From a virus, in the IMG/VR virus record IMGVR_UViG_3300049893_003255, positions 1-42,797 of that record: 42,797 bases of DNA. One strand, given 5' to 3'. This document shows, in pieces, positions 1 to 9,022 of the stretch. A model generated the notes under the pieces. That model was not told where the DNA came from. It worked only from the letters and a program-made list of their open reading frames with translations, and made no database searches. How positions within the stretch are numbered: position 1 is the stretch's first letter; each line of letters opens with the position of its first letter. Both the position numbers and the translations under genes were made by a program.

Positions 1-1
1 G

Positions 2-3000
2 GATGTTTCTGGAGACTATCAGGCTTCAACAGGGGAATATACTATTGAGATAGTTGCTAGGGATAACTTATATTTCTTAGAGTTGTCCAGTATAAATACA
101 CAGCCAAGTGTATTACAATTACAGGGTGCACTAGAAGATCCATTAACTCCTTATGAGATTACAGTAGACCCAACCACTGGGCTTCCAGAAAGCAAAAAGT
201 TATTGCCAGAGAATGTGCGTAGATTATCAGCAAATTTATACAAATTTCATGACTACCCATTTTTAGGTAAAGATGTCTCGCTAGAGGAAGAGCTCTACGT
301 CGATACTTCACGAAGCACGCTAACTGGAGCACGTACATTACGACATGTAAATGGATTATTGTATCGATGGAAGCGAGGTATATTATCAGTTACACGAAAT
401 GTCAATATGAGCAGACCACTTGCCGAAACATTTGCTACACCAGCAGAATTAGAACAGGACTATGGTCTAACAGTACTAAACAATATCTTTGCCAAGTTAG
501 ATTCAGCAGATATACTTAGTATTCTTATTTGTGGTAAGCCATATAACTATCATTCGTTTATCAGAGCAGCACTGGACTCAGGATCAATTACACTGCCAAA
601 TGAAGGTAGTACTAGCGCATACTTCGACCATCTATTTGATATTTTCGCAGAAACTAATCCAACAAATGGGCAATTCGTACCTGCAATCTCAGAAATAATT
701 AGTCGAGAAAAGGCAACTCAGGCAGCTCAATTCGAAAGAGAGGTAGTTAAAGCCAGCGGCTCTATGCAAGCATTGCAGAGAAAGGCAGCCTCAATATTAG
801 ATAAAATTAATGAAATTAAACAATCAGATAGCAGTCCAGCGATAAAGGAACAGCTTAGTCAACTAGAGGCAGAACAGGAGGAGATTAACAGCTCATTAAG
901 TAAACTTAGAGCTGCAGTTAGCAAAGTTGGTGATATTAAGATTTTTGGAAACGAGGTCTTCACTCACCTAGATGATACTGCACGTGCCGATGCAACTAAA
1001 CGTACACAATATATCTTACTTAAAAAACCCGAAGATGTTAGATATAATAGAGACGGTAATTTCTTTGTAGTTTCAGATAAGTACAGTACTGACGTAGCCA
1101 TACAAAGTTTCATACAGGATCTTAAAGATAATCAAGGTTTCGATCCATTTGAGAATACGTATAGGCAGCCAATAGAGATCGCCAAAGACGTAGCTAATGT
1201 ATTACATTTCGAATTATTTGCAGACAGTCAGGGCAATATTAATTTTCGTCCACCAGAATATAATAAAATGCCATTATCACTAATGCTGAGACTAATACAG
1301 CTAGGGCAAACAGATGGTGTCAGCCTAGTACCACCATTTATAGAAAATCTAATCAAAGATCGTTCAAAGACTTACGAGGATAAGCTCAAGGTTGTTGAAT
1401 TAGAAATTCGTGAAAGAGTAGCTCTTCTAGGCGGCCTTAATAAATTAAACGAATATGCTAATGGCGGAGACTTAGGAGCTGGGTTACAGTATGTAACGAC
1501 GACATTTCCGACAAATGATCCGAAGCTAGTTACATACGAGATAAATGATGCCGCACTTCGCAGAGCAAATGAAGCCAGCGCAGCATTTACAGAAGGAACT
1601 CAAGTTAATATAGTTCTCGAAGATAGTAGAAATGATGTTTTAAATAAAGATGAGTTGATAATTGAGATTATGTCTGTTCGCAACGCACTACGTAGACTTA
1701 CTGGTTATCCGGCAGAAGAGTATTATGCAGATTCAATTGATCAAACACTTGAGATTTCCGAGGAATTATCAAAATATACAAATGTAAGTGCAAATGCTGC
1801 TTCAGAAAGACTTCGTCTTACAAATGAAATTTCAACTAGAGTATCTCGCAGACAGACGCTAATTAATACAATAGTGAGATTAAGAGCGCAACAAAGTGAC
1901 ATTTCTAGTGCAGCAGATTTTCATGGACCTGGAGCTATGCTGGGAACATTTTTCAGTGCAATGGTACGGGATACATCATCTGGATTTGGAGATTTCTTAC
2001 CAAAGTTTTTGCAGGATATGATTGTAAATGATTTGCAGAATACTATTGGCAGGGATTCAGGAAAGAGATTTATCATAGAGGATGATGTTATCTTATCTAT
2101 GTCCTTTGCAATTAATGCTCCAGAATTTACTCGCGTAAATGTAACTGGTGCAGAGAATTTGCTAGGACAGGGTGGACAAGCAATTGTAGGAGATGCAACT
2201 GCCTATTGGGCTGGGGCAACTGACTTCGATATGTGGCGTCAATTCGGATATAGAAAGGGACCAGAAGAAAGAGTTCCGTACCTCAATAATGCAGAGACGC
2301 AGTTGGCTCCATATGCTGTAATGTTGCTTATGGCACAACGAGGTCAAATACATACCGGAAGTATTACTATTGCTGGAAATGAGCACTATCAAGTAGGTGA
2401 GACTGTATATGTAGCGCCGAAAGAGATGCTATACTACATTACAGATGTAACACACAATATATCACTCCAAGATAATAGCTTTACTACCACACTCAGGCTT
2501 GCTTATGGTCGGCCACTCGGACAGTACATTCCCCACCCATTTGATATCATCGGACGAACGCTCTTAACTGATGCGGCAAGAGGTGGACTTAATGATAGAG
2601 TAAATAGAGCGCCGCCAGCATCTGCAAGTGTAAAGATACTAGAGACATTACACTTCCCTATGAATACGCAACAAGCTCCACAAGAAGATGTAGCTAATGG
2701 TTCTTTACAGGCATTTATGAGAATAAATGCTGCCAAGATCAGAAATGCTATAATTAAGGCCCACAGCGCCATACATTCAAGCGGAGGGGGCACAGCAAAA
2801 CTTGAGATACGGGGGTTCGTAGTTGAAGATATCAGCAAACTAGCCGGACGCTCATCTAACGGACTTCCTGTTATTACTTCAAGTGCAGACACCATTACGG
2901 AATACATGTGGGCAGTTAGAACTATGATGACCACGGGAATATATCCAGAGTCACTACTTCAGTTCACTGATAATATAGAAATGATAGTAACAGACGTAAA

Positions 3001-3352
3001 TGAGCGCAGTGGAGAAGCACCTCAGCGTATAGAAGAAAAGTATTTTAAAGAGGGATCTTATCCAGGAAAGATAGTTATAATAGACAGACCCATGTCAGAT
3101 GATGATATTAAATATAGGCGCATGCCATCACAAAAAGCATGGTCTGCTAGCGGTCTAGACTCTGCGGGAAATGCTCTAGTATTGCCTACAAATGCCTTGG
3201 ACATTGCCTTAATCATAGATCGTAGTGTTGCAGGAGACTCTGTAGGAGAGCAGCGGCAGGGAGATCATGTACTACCATCATCCATACAAAAAGGGAACTT
3301 GGATGCTACTGGTATCGTATCTGATGACGATAAGGGTCAGGTGTTAGTATGA
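2..3352 (+). CDS. Baseplate hub-like structural protein, 5'-truncated
   Basis: The frame is open from base 2, so the gene begins upstream of the window and the TTG at 83 is an internal codon, not a start; 1116 residues are visible. Residues about 236-310 form a charged, heptad-like coiled coil. Around residues 785-850 there is a beta-rich stretch (GETVYV, YYITDVTH, TTTLRLAYGRP) resembling the C-terminal part of late-control-D/gp27-type hub domains, which sit at the tail-tube/spike junction. This is a family resemblance read by eye. Position supports it: a spike-like protein, gp25 and baseplate J follow in the same operon. Its TGA overlaps the next ATG (ATGA), indicating translational coupling. 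No enzymatic motif is seen. Confidence 0.55.
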   Translation, partial: DVSGDYQASTGEYTIEIVARDNLYFLELSSINTQPSVLQLQGALEDPLTPYEITVDPTTGLPESKKLLPENVRRLSANLYKFHDYPFLGKDVSLEEELYVDTSRSTLTGARTLRHVNGLLYRWKRGILSVTRNVNMSRPLAETFATPAELEQDYGLTVLNNIFAKLDSADILSILICGKPYNYHSFIRAALDSGSITLPNEGSTSAYFDHLFDIFAETNPTNGQFVPAISEIISREKATQAAQFEREVVKASGSMQALQRKAASILDKINEIKQSDSSPAIKEQLSQLEAEQEEINSSLSKLRAAVSKVGDIKIFGNEVFTHLDDTARADATKRTQYILLKKPEDVRYNRDGNFFVVSDKYSTDVAIQSFIQDLKDNQGFDPFENTYRQPIEIAKDVANVLHFELFADSQGNINFRPPEYNKMPLSLMLRLIQLGQTDGVSLVPPFIENLIKDRSKTYEDKLKVVELEIRERVALLGGLNKLNEYANGGDLGAGLQYVTTTFPTNDPKLVTYEINDAALRRANEASAAFTEGTQVNIVLEDSRNDVLNKDELIIEIMSVRNALRRLTGYPAEEYYADSIDQTLEISEELSKYTNVSANAASERLRLTNEISTRVSRRQTLINTIVRLRAQQSDISSAADFHGPGAMLGTFFSAMVRDTSSGFGDFLPKFLQDMIVNDLQNTIGRDSGKRFIIEDDVILSMSFAINAPEFTRVNVTGAENLLGQGGQAIVGDATAYWAGATDFDMWRQFGYRKGPEERVPYLNNAETQLAPYAVMLLMAQRGQIHTGSITIAGNEHYQVGETVYVAPKEMLYYITDVTHNISLQDNSFTTTLRLAYGRPLGQYIPHPFDIIGRTLLTDAARGGLNDRVNRAPPASASVKILETLHFPMNTQQAPQEDVANGSLQAFMRINAAKIRNAIIKAHSAIHSSGGGTAKLEIRGFVVEDISKLAGRSSNGLPVITSSADTITEYMWAVRTMMTTGIYPESLLQFTDNIEMIVTDVNERSGEAPQRIEEKYFKEGSYPGKIVIIDRPMSDDDIKYRRMPSQKAWSASGLDSAGNALVLPTNALDIALIIDRSVAGDSVGEQRQGDHVLPSSIQKGNLDATGIVSDDDKGQVLV

Positions 3353-5289
3353 GTAATCTGCCTAAAATACAAGCTAGGCCAGCAATAGTAGACTCATATG
3401 ATCCAGTCACTAATAAAATAGTGTATCGCTTCACTGACATGGATACTTCGCGGAAGTTTACAACTTATGCCCCTCATCCTTATGCAGCTAACGGCTGGGG
3501 TATATTTGTTGGGCCGACATCCAAAACACGATTAATGATGTCACATGCAGGAATGAGTCAGCATATTCCTATTGGTACCGTGCCATTATCAGCATACTCG
3601 CAGCTAGACTTTGGCGGCACTGCAGACCTAAGTTCCATATCAGTAACAGAACGTCAGTACCCGCGTCTCAGTCCTGGTGATATAGTAATGCAGAGCCTAG
3701 CTGGCAGCAGAGTGCGTCTAACGCAATATGGATTGGAGTTAAGCACTGGTGGAGACACCTTTATTAAGCACAATGCCCGCACTAAAACATCATTGGAATA
3801 TTTTAAAAATAAATATGAGAATACTGAAGCGCACAGACAGATTAGCGGCGTCGTATTGCGTGATTTGCGTTCAGCACCGCGCTCCATTGAGCAAAATAGC
3901 GACAAGCTCACATCCATAGATTATGATTATGAGTTGTCAGCAATAGGGAGAAATCCCGACATACAGGCGCAACCGCTCACAACGACGTCCAGTATAGCGT
4001 CACAGGCAATTTCATTTAGAAACCCAGCACTAGCAGAACACAGAACATTGGTATATGAGTATGCTCTAAAAGATATGAGTGAAGGTTTAGATAAGGAGGC
4101 TCAGCGATTATCAGCAGATGCAAGTAGAGATTTCTTAAATCAACCATCACGTAGAGACATGCAGCGAACTGATGTACTTAATCTAGGCATGCATTTACCG
4201 AATATACTTTTTGAAAATATAGTAGGCACAACAGTAGATATTTATGGTAATATTCTAGATCTTAATAGAAATAAGATACAATTCGAAACACAAGATAGCT
4301 CTAATCATATCTTGGAGAATAATCTAGCTTTATTACGGCGCTCCATTAAATATCATTTTGAATTAAATTCACGCAAGGCCCGAAATGAGATTGCTCCACC
4401 ACAATTAGATACTTTAGCAAGTGCTACTGACACTAATGGTACAGGGTACTCACATTCAAGATTTTCATTAGACATTGATGGAGAAGGATTAATGAAGATC
4501 AATGTGCCGGCCTCATCAAATACCGGTAACATTCCTTTGCTAAGCAGATTTATCAATTCCTACGATACATCGTCCGAGGCCACGCGTAACAATGGACAAT
4601 TTCGCGATAAAAACCGCGTAGATATACAACATTTTGGCTTCGGTACAGGGGCAGGGATATCACTAGACCCATCATATGCTCCGACCGATATAATAGCACA
4701 ACAGAGATTTACTTATAGAACAGCATATCATGATATATTAAATACCGCTCCAGAAGCTGAACTTGGTGAAATAATAAAGGCAGAATTAAATAATTCAATT
4801 GCTAATAATACTCAGGCTAATGCTGGCGGACGCAGCGTGCATGCAAATCTTGATGGCAGTCTAGAGCTAAATATTGGTCGTGATACAGCAGATAAAAAAT
4901 CCATTGTATTAGATACTGCTGGCTCCATTATATCTCGTATAGGAATGAATGGGGCAAAGCACAGTGTGATTTCTCAACTAGACGGAAACGTCTACGTTCA
5001 AGTTGGAGGTTCTTCAGTTGGTAGCGATGAAGCAAATGATAGCCCAACTGTAAAGATATTTGTGAAGGTAAAAAGTAAGGATAGTAATACAGCGGGATTT
5101 CATGTCATAACTCTAAATGAAGAGGGTATACAGCTGGAAAGTTCACCCGATACAGATATTAATATTAAATCAAAAGGCGATCTTAAATTAACTGCTGAGG
5201 GACAGACGCTAATATCAGGTTCATCAATAGCCTTTTATGGCAAGGATGGACAAAGGCTGCTGTTGCCTACTGGTATGGAGATTAAATAA
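3349..5289 (+). CDS. Baseplate spike-like protein (gp5/gpV-type, tentative)
   Basis: 646 residues, starting at an ATG that overlaps the previous stop. The first ~130 residues are beta-rich with a phrase of the kind seen in OB-fold baseplate/spike proteins (LSPGDIVMQSLAGSRVRLTQ). The C-terminus, about residues 500-646, alternates short strands and polar turns, including INIKSKGDLKLTAEGQTLI near residue 605, a pattern typical of the beta-helical needle of gp5/VgrG-like spikes. The middle (about 190-450) is not recognised. The likely role is the membrane-puncturing central spike or its adaptor on the baseplate hub. No lysozyme domain is visible, unlike T4 gp5. The stop is fused to the next start (TAATG). 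Confidence 0.5.
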   Translation: MSNLPKIQARPAIVDSYDPVTNKIVYRFTDMDTSRKFTTYAPHPYAANGWGIFVGPTSKTRLMMSHAGMSQHIPIGTVPLSAYSQLDFGGTADLSSISVTERQYPRLSPGDIVMQSLAGSRVRLTQYGLELSTGGDTFIKHNARTKTSLEYFKNKYENTEAHRQISGVVLRDLRSAPRSIEQNSDKLTSIDYDYELSAIGRNPDIQAQPLTTTSSIASQAISFRNPALAEHRTLVYEYALKDMSEGLDKEAQRLSADASRDFLNQPSRRDMQRTDVLNLGMHLPNILFENIVGTTVDIYGNILDLNRNKIQFETQDSSNHILENNLALLRRSIKYHFELNSRKARNEIAPPQLDTLASATDTNGTGYSHSRFSLDIDGEGLMKINVPASSNTGNIPLLSRFINSYDTSSEATRNNGQFRDKNRVDIQHFGFGTGAGISLDPSYAPTDIIAQQRFTYRTAYHDILNTAPEAELGEIIKAELNNSIANNTQANAGGRSVHANLDGSLELNIGRDTADKKSIVLDTAGSIISRIGMNGAKHSVISQLDGNVYVQVGGSSVGSDEANDSPTVKIFVKVKSKDSNTAGFHVITLNEEGIQLESSPDTDINIKSKGDLKLTAEGQTLISGSSIAFYGKDGQRLLLPTGMEIK

Positions 5290-7079
5290 TGGCAGATTGT
5301 ATACCGGTTGGACCTATAAACCCATTTAATGCAGCTATTATGGCAGCCTTTGGCGAAAATTTCCATCCGCCATTTAATGCTGGATTTCAACCAGCTGATA
5401 AAAAATCCAAGTCAAATGAGAAGTTATTACAAATTTCATTTCCTGGTGGCGGAAAGCTCATGCCAACAGGAGAGCCATATAGGTCAATAAATGAACTATT
5501 AACTACTATCATGGGGCCAATAAGCTCAGTGATGTCCGGGTTTGCCCCTATCTTCATTATTTTAGATCTTATTCGAGGCATACTAGATATTATATGCGCA
5601 CTATTTAATCCAGTACCGCTGATAGAAAGTACAGTCGAACTATTTTTAAATATAGTTCCACCAGTAATAGCGCTACTCCCACCAATTGCAGTAATACTAC
5701 TTCTCATTGATGTTATAAAGCTAGTCATTGCCGTCATCATGTCGATGTTCTCATCAATGATTCCTATTATAGAAGAGATTGTTGAATGTGGTATAAAAAT
5801 TCCTACAGATATTACCAGCGGTAATTTCGCTGCTGTTGATGGATGCTCACAACGTATTTGTCAGCTACTGCAGTTATTTCTTAATGAAATAGGCGCACTC
5901 ACACCCTTAACGCTTATACTTGAAATGATAGATTTATTTATGGGGTTAAGTGCAAAATTTTTCTGTGCTGCAGAGGCAGATTGTTGCAATCCCACTAGCT
6001 GTCCACCAATACTAAAAGATCCTCCAGCAGGCTCAGGAACCATTATATCATCACAAAACGGAATTTCTTTTGAGCCAGTAGACGGCTTTACAATAACAAT
6101 AATTCCAGAAGCAACAGTTCTATCCGTACCATCGCACCCAGAAGTAAATGATCTAAAGAAGTATATCATAGATGCTTCTAAATTATCTCAAACATCAGAG
6201 GATGAGGCGGAAAATAGAGAACCGGCAACTATACGTGTGTTAATTAACGATATTCTCTATCCTGTCACTGATGTTACTGTAGGTACAGTTACGTTCAAAG
6301 CGAGCGGCCTAACTGTAGATAGTGTTGTAAATTTTGAGATAGTGCCGGATCAAACGCAGCTACTACTTAAAAATCTCATTAGCCTTGGATGCATGGATGA
6401 TATCCAAGCAGCTCAACAGGCAGCAAGTAATAATGCCAATGAAGATTCGGGCGATGGAAATGGACTGGGGTCAGTTCGTGAAAAAGTAGGAAGGCCATTT
6501 CCATCACCAGATGATCTGGAAAATACATTGACGCAAATCCATGATCAGCTCGCTGCAGATCCTACATATAATGCAGTGCAAGACGTAAGTGATGCGATTA
6601 CAGGATACCTCACAGACCTAACTTCATTCTATCAAGACGTTGTATGTATAGGAGCATCAAGAACGGCCACCGCCTTTGATGTATCTAAACTCTATGTGAT
6701 TGCTGACGGCACAGATAGCGCACAACTATCACTACGCATTAATGAGCGTAGCGGCACTAACCTGCTGGCCGCACAGTTGCCAAACACAACGTTTCAAGCA
6801 GTATTCTCGTCTTCTATAGGAACCGTAGGGCCAGTAATATTCGATCCAGTAGACTCAACATATAAGGCATCATTTACTTCAAATTCAGTCGGCATAGCAG
6901 AAATTACAGCCTCATTTTTAGTTGAAAATAGAGAATGTATCGTACCTGGTATATTTAATGGGGCAAATATTGTTGATAAAGTACTGAGTGTGGAATTTGT
7001 CGAACCAGCCGGTCAGTATCCACGACGTAGGCGAGAAAGACAGTATGAGCAATCATCTGGCGGCCGCAGGAGACCGTAA
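5289..7079 (+). CDS. Baseplate-region protein with long hydrophobic block and C-terminal Ig-like domain
   Basis: 596 residues; start overlaps the upstream stop (TAATG). Residues about 70-222 are strikingly hydrophobic, with several segments long enough to span a membrane (FAPIFIILDLI, PPVIALLPPIAVILLLIDVI, VIAVIMSMFSSMIPII). A cysteine cluster follows at about 226-238 (CAAEADCCNPTSC). Residues about 470-570 read like a bacterial Ig-like/invasin (Big_1) domain: VIADGTDSAQLSLRI, then TTFQAVFSS and YKASFTSNSVGIAEITASF. The extreme C-terminus is arginine-rich. The family is unknown to me. The position suggests a baseplate or tail-tip component, and the hydrophobic block could interact with the host membrane or pack inside the tail; both are inferences. 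Confidence 0.6.
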   Translation: MADCIPVGPINPFNAAIMAAFGENFHPPFNAGFQPADKKSKSNEKLLQISFPGGGKLMPTGEPYRSINELLTTIMGPISSVMSGFAPIFIILDLIRGILDIICALFNPVPLIESTVELFLNIVPPVIALLPPIAVILLLIDVIKLVIAVIMSMFSSMIPIIEEIVECGIKIPTDITSGNFAAVDGCSQRICQLLQLFLNEIGALTPLTLILEMIDLFMGLSAKFFCAAEADCCNPTSCPPILKDPPAGSGTIISSQNGISFEPVDGFTITIIPEATVLSVPSHPEVNDLKKYIIDASKLSQTSEDEAENREPATIRVLINDILYPVTDVTVGTVTFKASGLTVDSVVNFEIVPDQTQLLLKNLISLGCMDDIQAAQQAASNNANEDSGDGNGLGSVREKVGRPFPSPDDLENTLTQIHDQLAADPTYNAVQDVSDAITGYLTDLTSFYQDVVCIGASRTATAFDVSKLYVIADGTDSAQLSLRINERSGTNLLAAQLPNTTFQAVFSSSIGTVGPVIFDPVDSTYKASFTSNSVGIAEITASFLVENRECIVPGIFNGANIVDKVLSVEFVEPAGQYPRRRRERQYEQSSGGRRRP

Positions 7080-8578
7080 TGACAGAACAGATTCAAAATA
7101 ATGTAGAAAATGAGAGCTCCAGCTTCGATGCTCTCTCGTTTGCCGAACAGCTATATGCAACCATTGACGCCTATCGCTCACAAGTATCGGCCAAATATAA
7201 TCAACTCATCTTGTCTGCACCAGAATCTCCTGGTGGTGTAGGCGAGACTAAGCTAAATGCGTTTTATCGCATGATTGGATTGCCAGCAATAGCAGATCCG
7301 TCATTTGTAAATCAATTTCGAAATAATAAGGCATTCAAAACTCAAATTTCTCAGGATGGAACAATAAATTACTTTCATTCTATTGAGAACGATAGTGCGT
7401 TAGATAGTGAATTATTTAGACGTATTAGAAATAGAAATGACCAACTTGTAGCGCCGCCAGATGAAGCTAGATTCGCGGAATTTATGCTAAAGCCAGAAAG
7501 TATTGCTGCTGGACTAAGTGATAATTCCAAACGAACATCAATATTTCCACTAGTTGTTGATGCCGCAGTGCCAATCTACCCTTTAAATAGAAGATTAGCT
7601 CAATCATTTAAGCACGCTATTAATGGAGAGGATTATATCCCGCTAGGCTCTAAGGTGCGTCTATCAAGACCCCTTATAGATAATATTATATATATGAGAG
7701 TCAAATCCAATAGTGATGCAGCTAGCATTGCAAAGCTTAAGGAGCAATTAAATCAGATAATTGGATTATCTACTTTTGATAATGATACCAAAGTACGCAT
7801 ACAAACTGATGTACAAAAGTCATCATTGACATTCGTTGATGCAGCGATGCGGACGAGACTACTTCAGATACTTAAAAGCTTATCATCTAGATTTGAGTCG
7901 GCACGTAAAGAGGTACAGGAATTATCAACAAAAATTTCATTTACACTAAGACCTGTCTCTAATCCAAAAATGCGATCAGCTAAAAGCACATCAATACAAC
8001 CGGAAATTAAAATTTATGCTCTAGATATGGAAATTGCAGCCATTGAAGCAGAGATTAGAAATCAAAATGCAGTGGCATTCACCCTTCCCACCGAACAAGT
8101 CAAGCGCAGAACTGAATATCGCAGACTTGAACACGGTATAGGAACATCCAATATAGTAGATGATGTATTGATATCGCAATTAAATAGCCTGCTTACATAC
8201 GAGATTGACGATTTAAATCGCAGATTAGCAGAGAAACAGCATGAAAGAGATGAGATACTGACGAGAATAGAGCAGTTAAAACAGCAGCTTATGTACTATA
8301 CCGGTGAGTTTAGCGGACTATCAATATTTGATGTTATATGTGTCATCTACGGTCTATTCGCCATCGAAACACGCTATCTGCTGGGACTGCTTAATGAAGA
8401 TGCACAAAAGCTATTAAAGGAGGATGAGTTTTTTCGCCCAGCCGATGCTACTATAGAGGCCCTCTTTAATGAGAATCCTGCATCTGTAGCAGATTCGCTG
8501 AAGGCTCTAGAGGAAAAAATAACCGAGGCCTTTAAAATAGCAGAGGGATTTGTTTCTACCCAAGCGAAAACTCAATAA
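7079..8578 (+). CDS. Unknown baseplate-operon protein, coiled coil
   Basis: 499 residues, coupled to the previous gene by TAATG. I recognise no family. Residues about 260-410 are rich in charged helices with heptad-like spacing (ELSTKISF; AEKQHERDEILTRIEQLKQQL), consistent with a coiled coil. Residues about 410-435 contain one hydrophobic stretch (LSIFDVICVIYGLFAI). A phrase near residue 170 (VVDAAVPIYPLNRRL) is followed by a likely beta region. It lies between the hydrophobic/Ig-like protein and the gp25-like wedge gene, so it is probably a structural or assembly component of the baseplate. The gene is clearly real by length and packing; the function is not assigned. Confidence 0.6.
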   Translation: MTEQIQNNVENESSSFDALSFAEQLYATIDAYRSQVSAKYNQLILSAPESPGGVGETKLNAFYRMIGLPAIADPSFVNQFRNNKAFKTQISQDGTINYFHSIENDSALDSELFRRIRNRNDQLVAPPDEARFAEFMLKPESIAAGLSDNSKRTSIFPLVVDAAVPIYPLNRRLAQSFKHAINGEDYIPLGSKVRLSRPLIDNIIYMRVKSNSDAASIAKLKEQLNQIIGLSTFDNDTKVRIQTDVQKSSLTFVDAAMRTRLLQILKSLSSRFESARKEVQELSTKISFTLRPVSNPKMRSAKSTSIQPEIKIYALDMEIAAIEAEIRNQNAVAFTLPTEQVKRRTEYRRLEHGIGTSNIVDDVLISQLNSLLTYEIDDLNRRLAEKQHERDEILTRIEQLKQQLMYYTGEFSGLSIFDVICVIYGLFAIETRYLLGLLNEDAQKLLKEDEFFRPADATIEALFNENPASVADSLKALEEKITEAFKIAEGFVSTQAKTQ

Positions 8579-8582
8579 TACC

Positions 8583-9014
8583 ATGTCATTCGATCTCACC
8601 CTAGTGAATGGCTCCTTTAATTTCAGCGCTGATGGCTCACTGCAGCGTATTTTCAATGAAGAGAAGCTAAAGCAAGATATCGTTAAAATACTACTTACCA
8701 CTCAAGGGAGCGTAATGCTCAATCCTTGGTATGGAAGTCCGCTCAGTGAACGCGTAATAGGCAAAAATATGCCATTTAATATTTTAGAAACAGAGGTAGC
8801 AGATGCAGTCAACTTCTGTCTTAATAATATAATAAAATTGCAAGCATTGCAACTTAAAGATGGCCAATACCTCACTCCAAATGAACAACTAAGTCAAATA
8901 TTAAATGTTAAGGTACAACGCAGCCTCTATGACACACGACAATACAATATCGTAATCGATGTCGGCACCAAAAAAGGTAGTGTCATACATGAAGTTTTTG
9001 ATATAGAATTGTAG
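8583..9014 (+). CDS. Baseplate wedge protein, gp25-like
   Basis: 143 residues using the ATG at 8583, four bases after the upstream TAA. The same frame opens further upstream at 8550, but that would overlap the previous gene, and MSFDLTLVNGSF is a natural start. The sequence fits the GPW/gp25 family, short baseplate wedge proteins with a lysozyme-like fold: SADGSLQRIFNEEKLKQDIVKILLTTQGSVMLNPWYGSPL, covering the conserved 'G-x-x-x-x-(N/P)-x-x-G' region, then a C-terminal strand pair (YNIVIDVGTKKG). The usual family length is about 120-150. In T4-like and P2-like phages the gene sits beside baseplate J/gp6, exactly as here. Confidence 0.88.
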   Translation: MSFDLTLVNGSFNFSADGSLQRIFNEEKLKQDIVKILLTTQGSVMLNPWYGSPLSERVIGKNMPFNILETEVADAVNFCLNNIIKLQALQLKDGQYLTPNEQLSQILNVKVQRSLYDTRQYNIVIDVGTKKGSVIHEVFDIEL

Positions 9015-9022
9015 GGATATAA

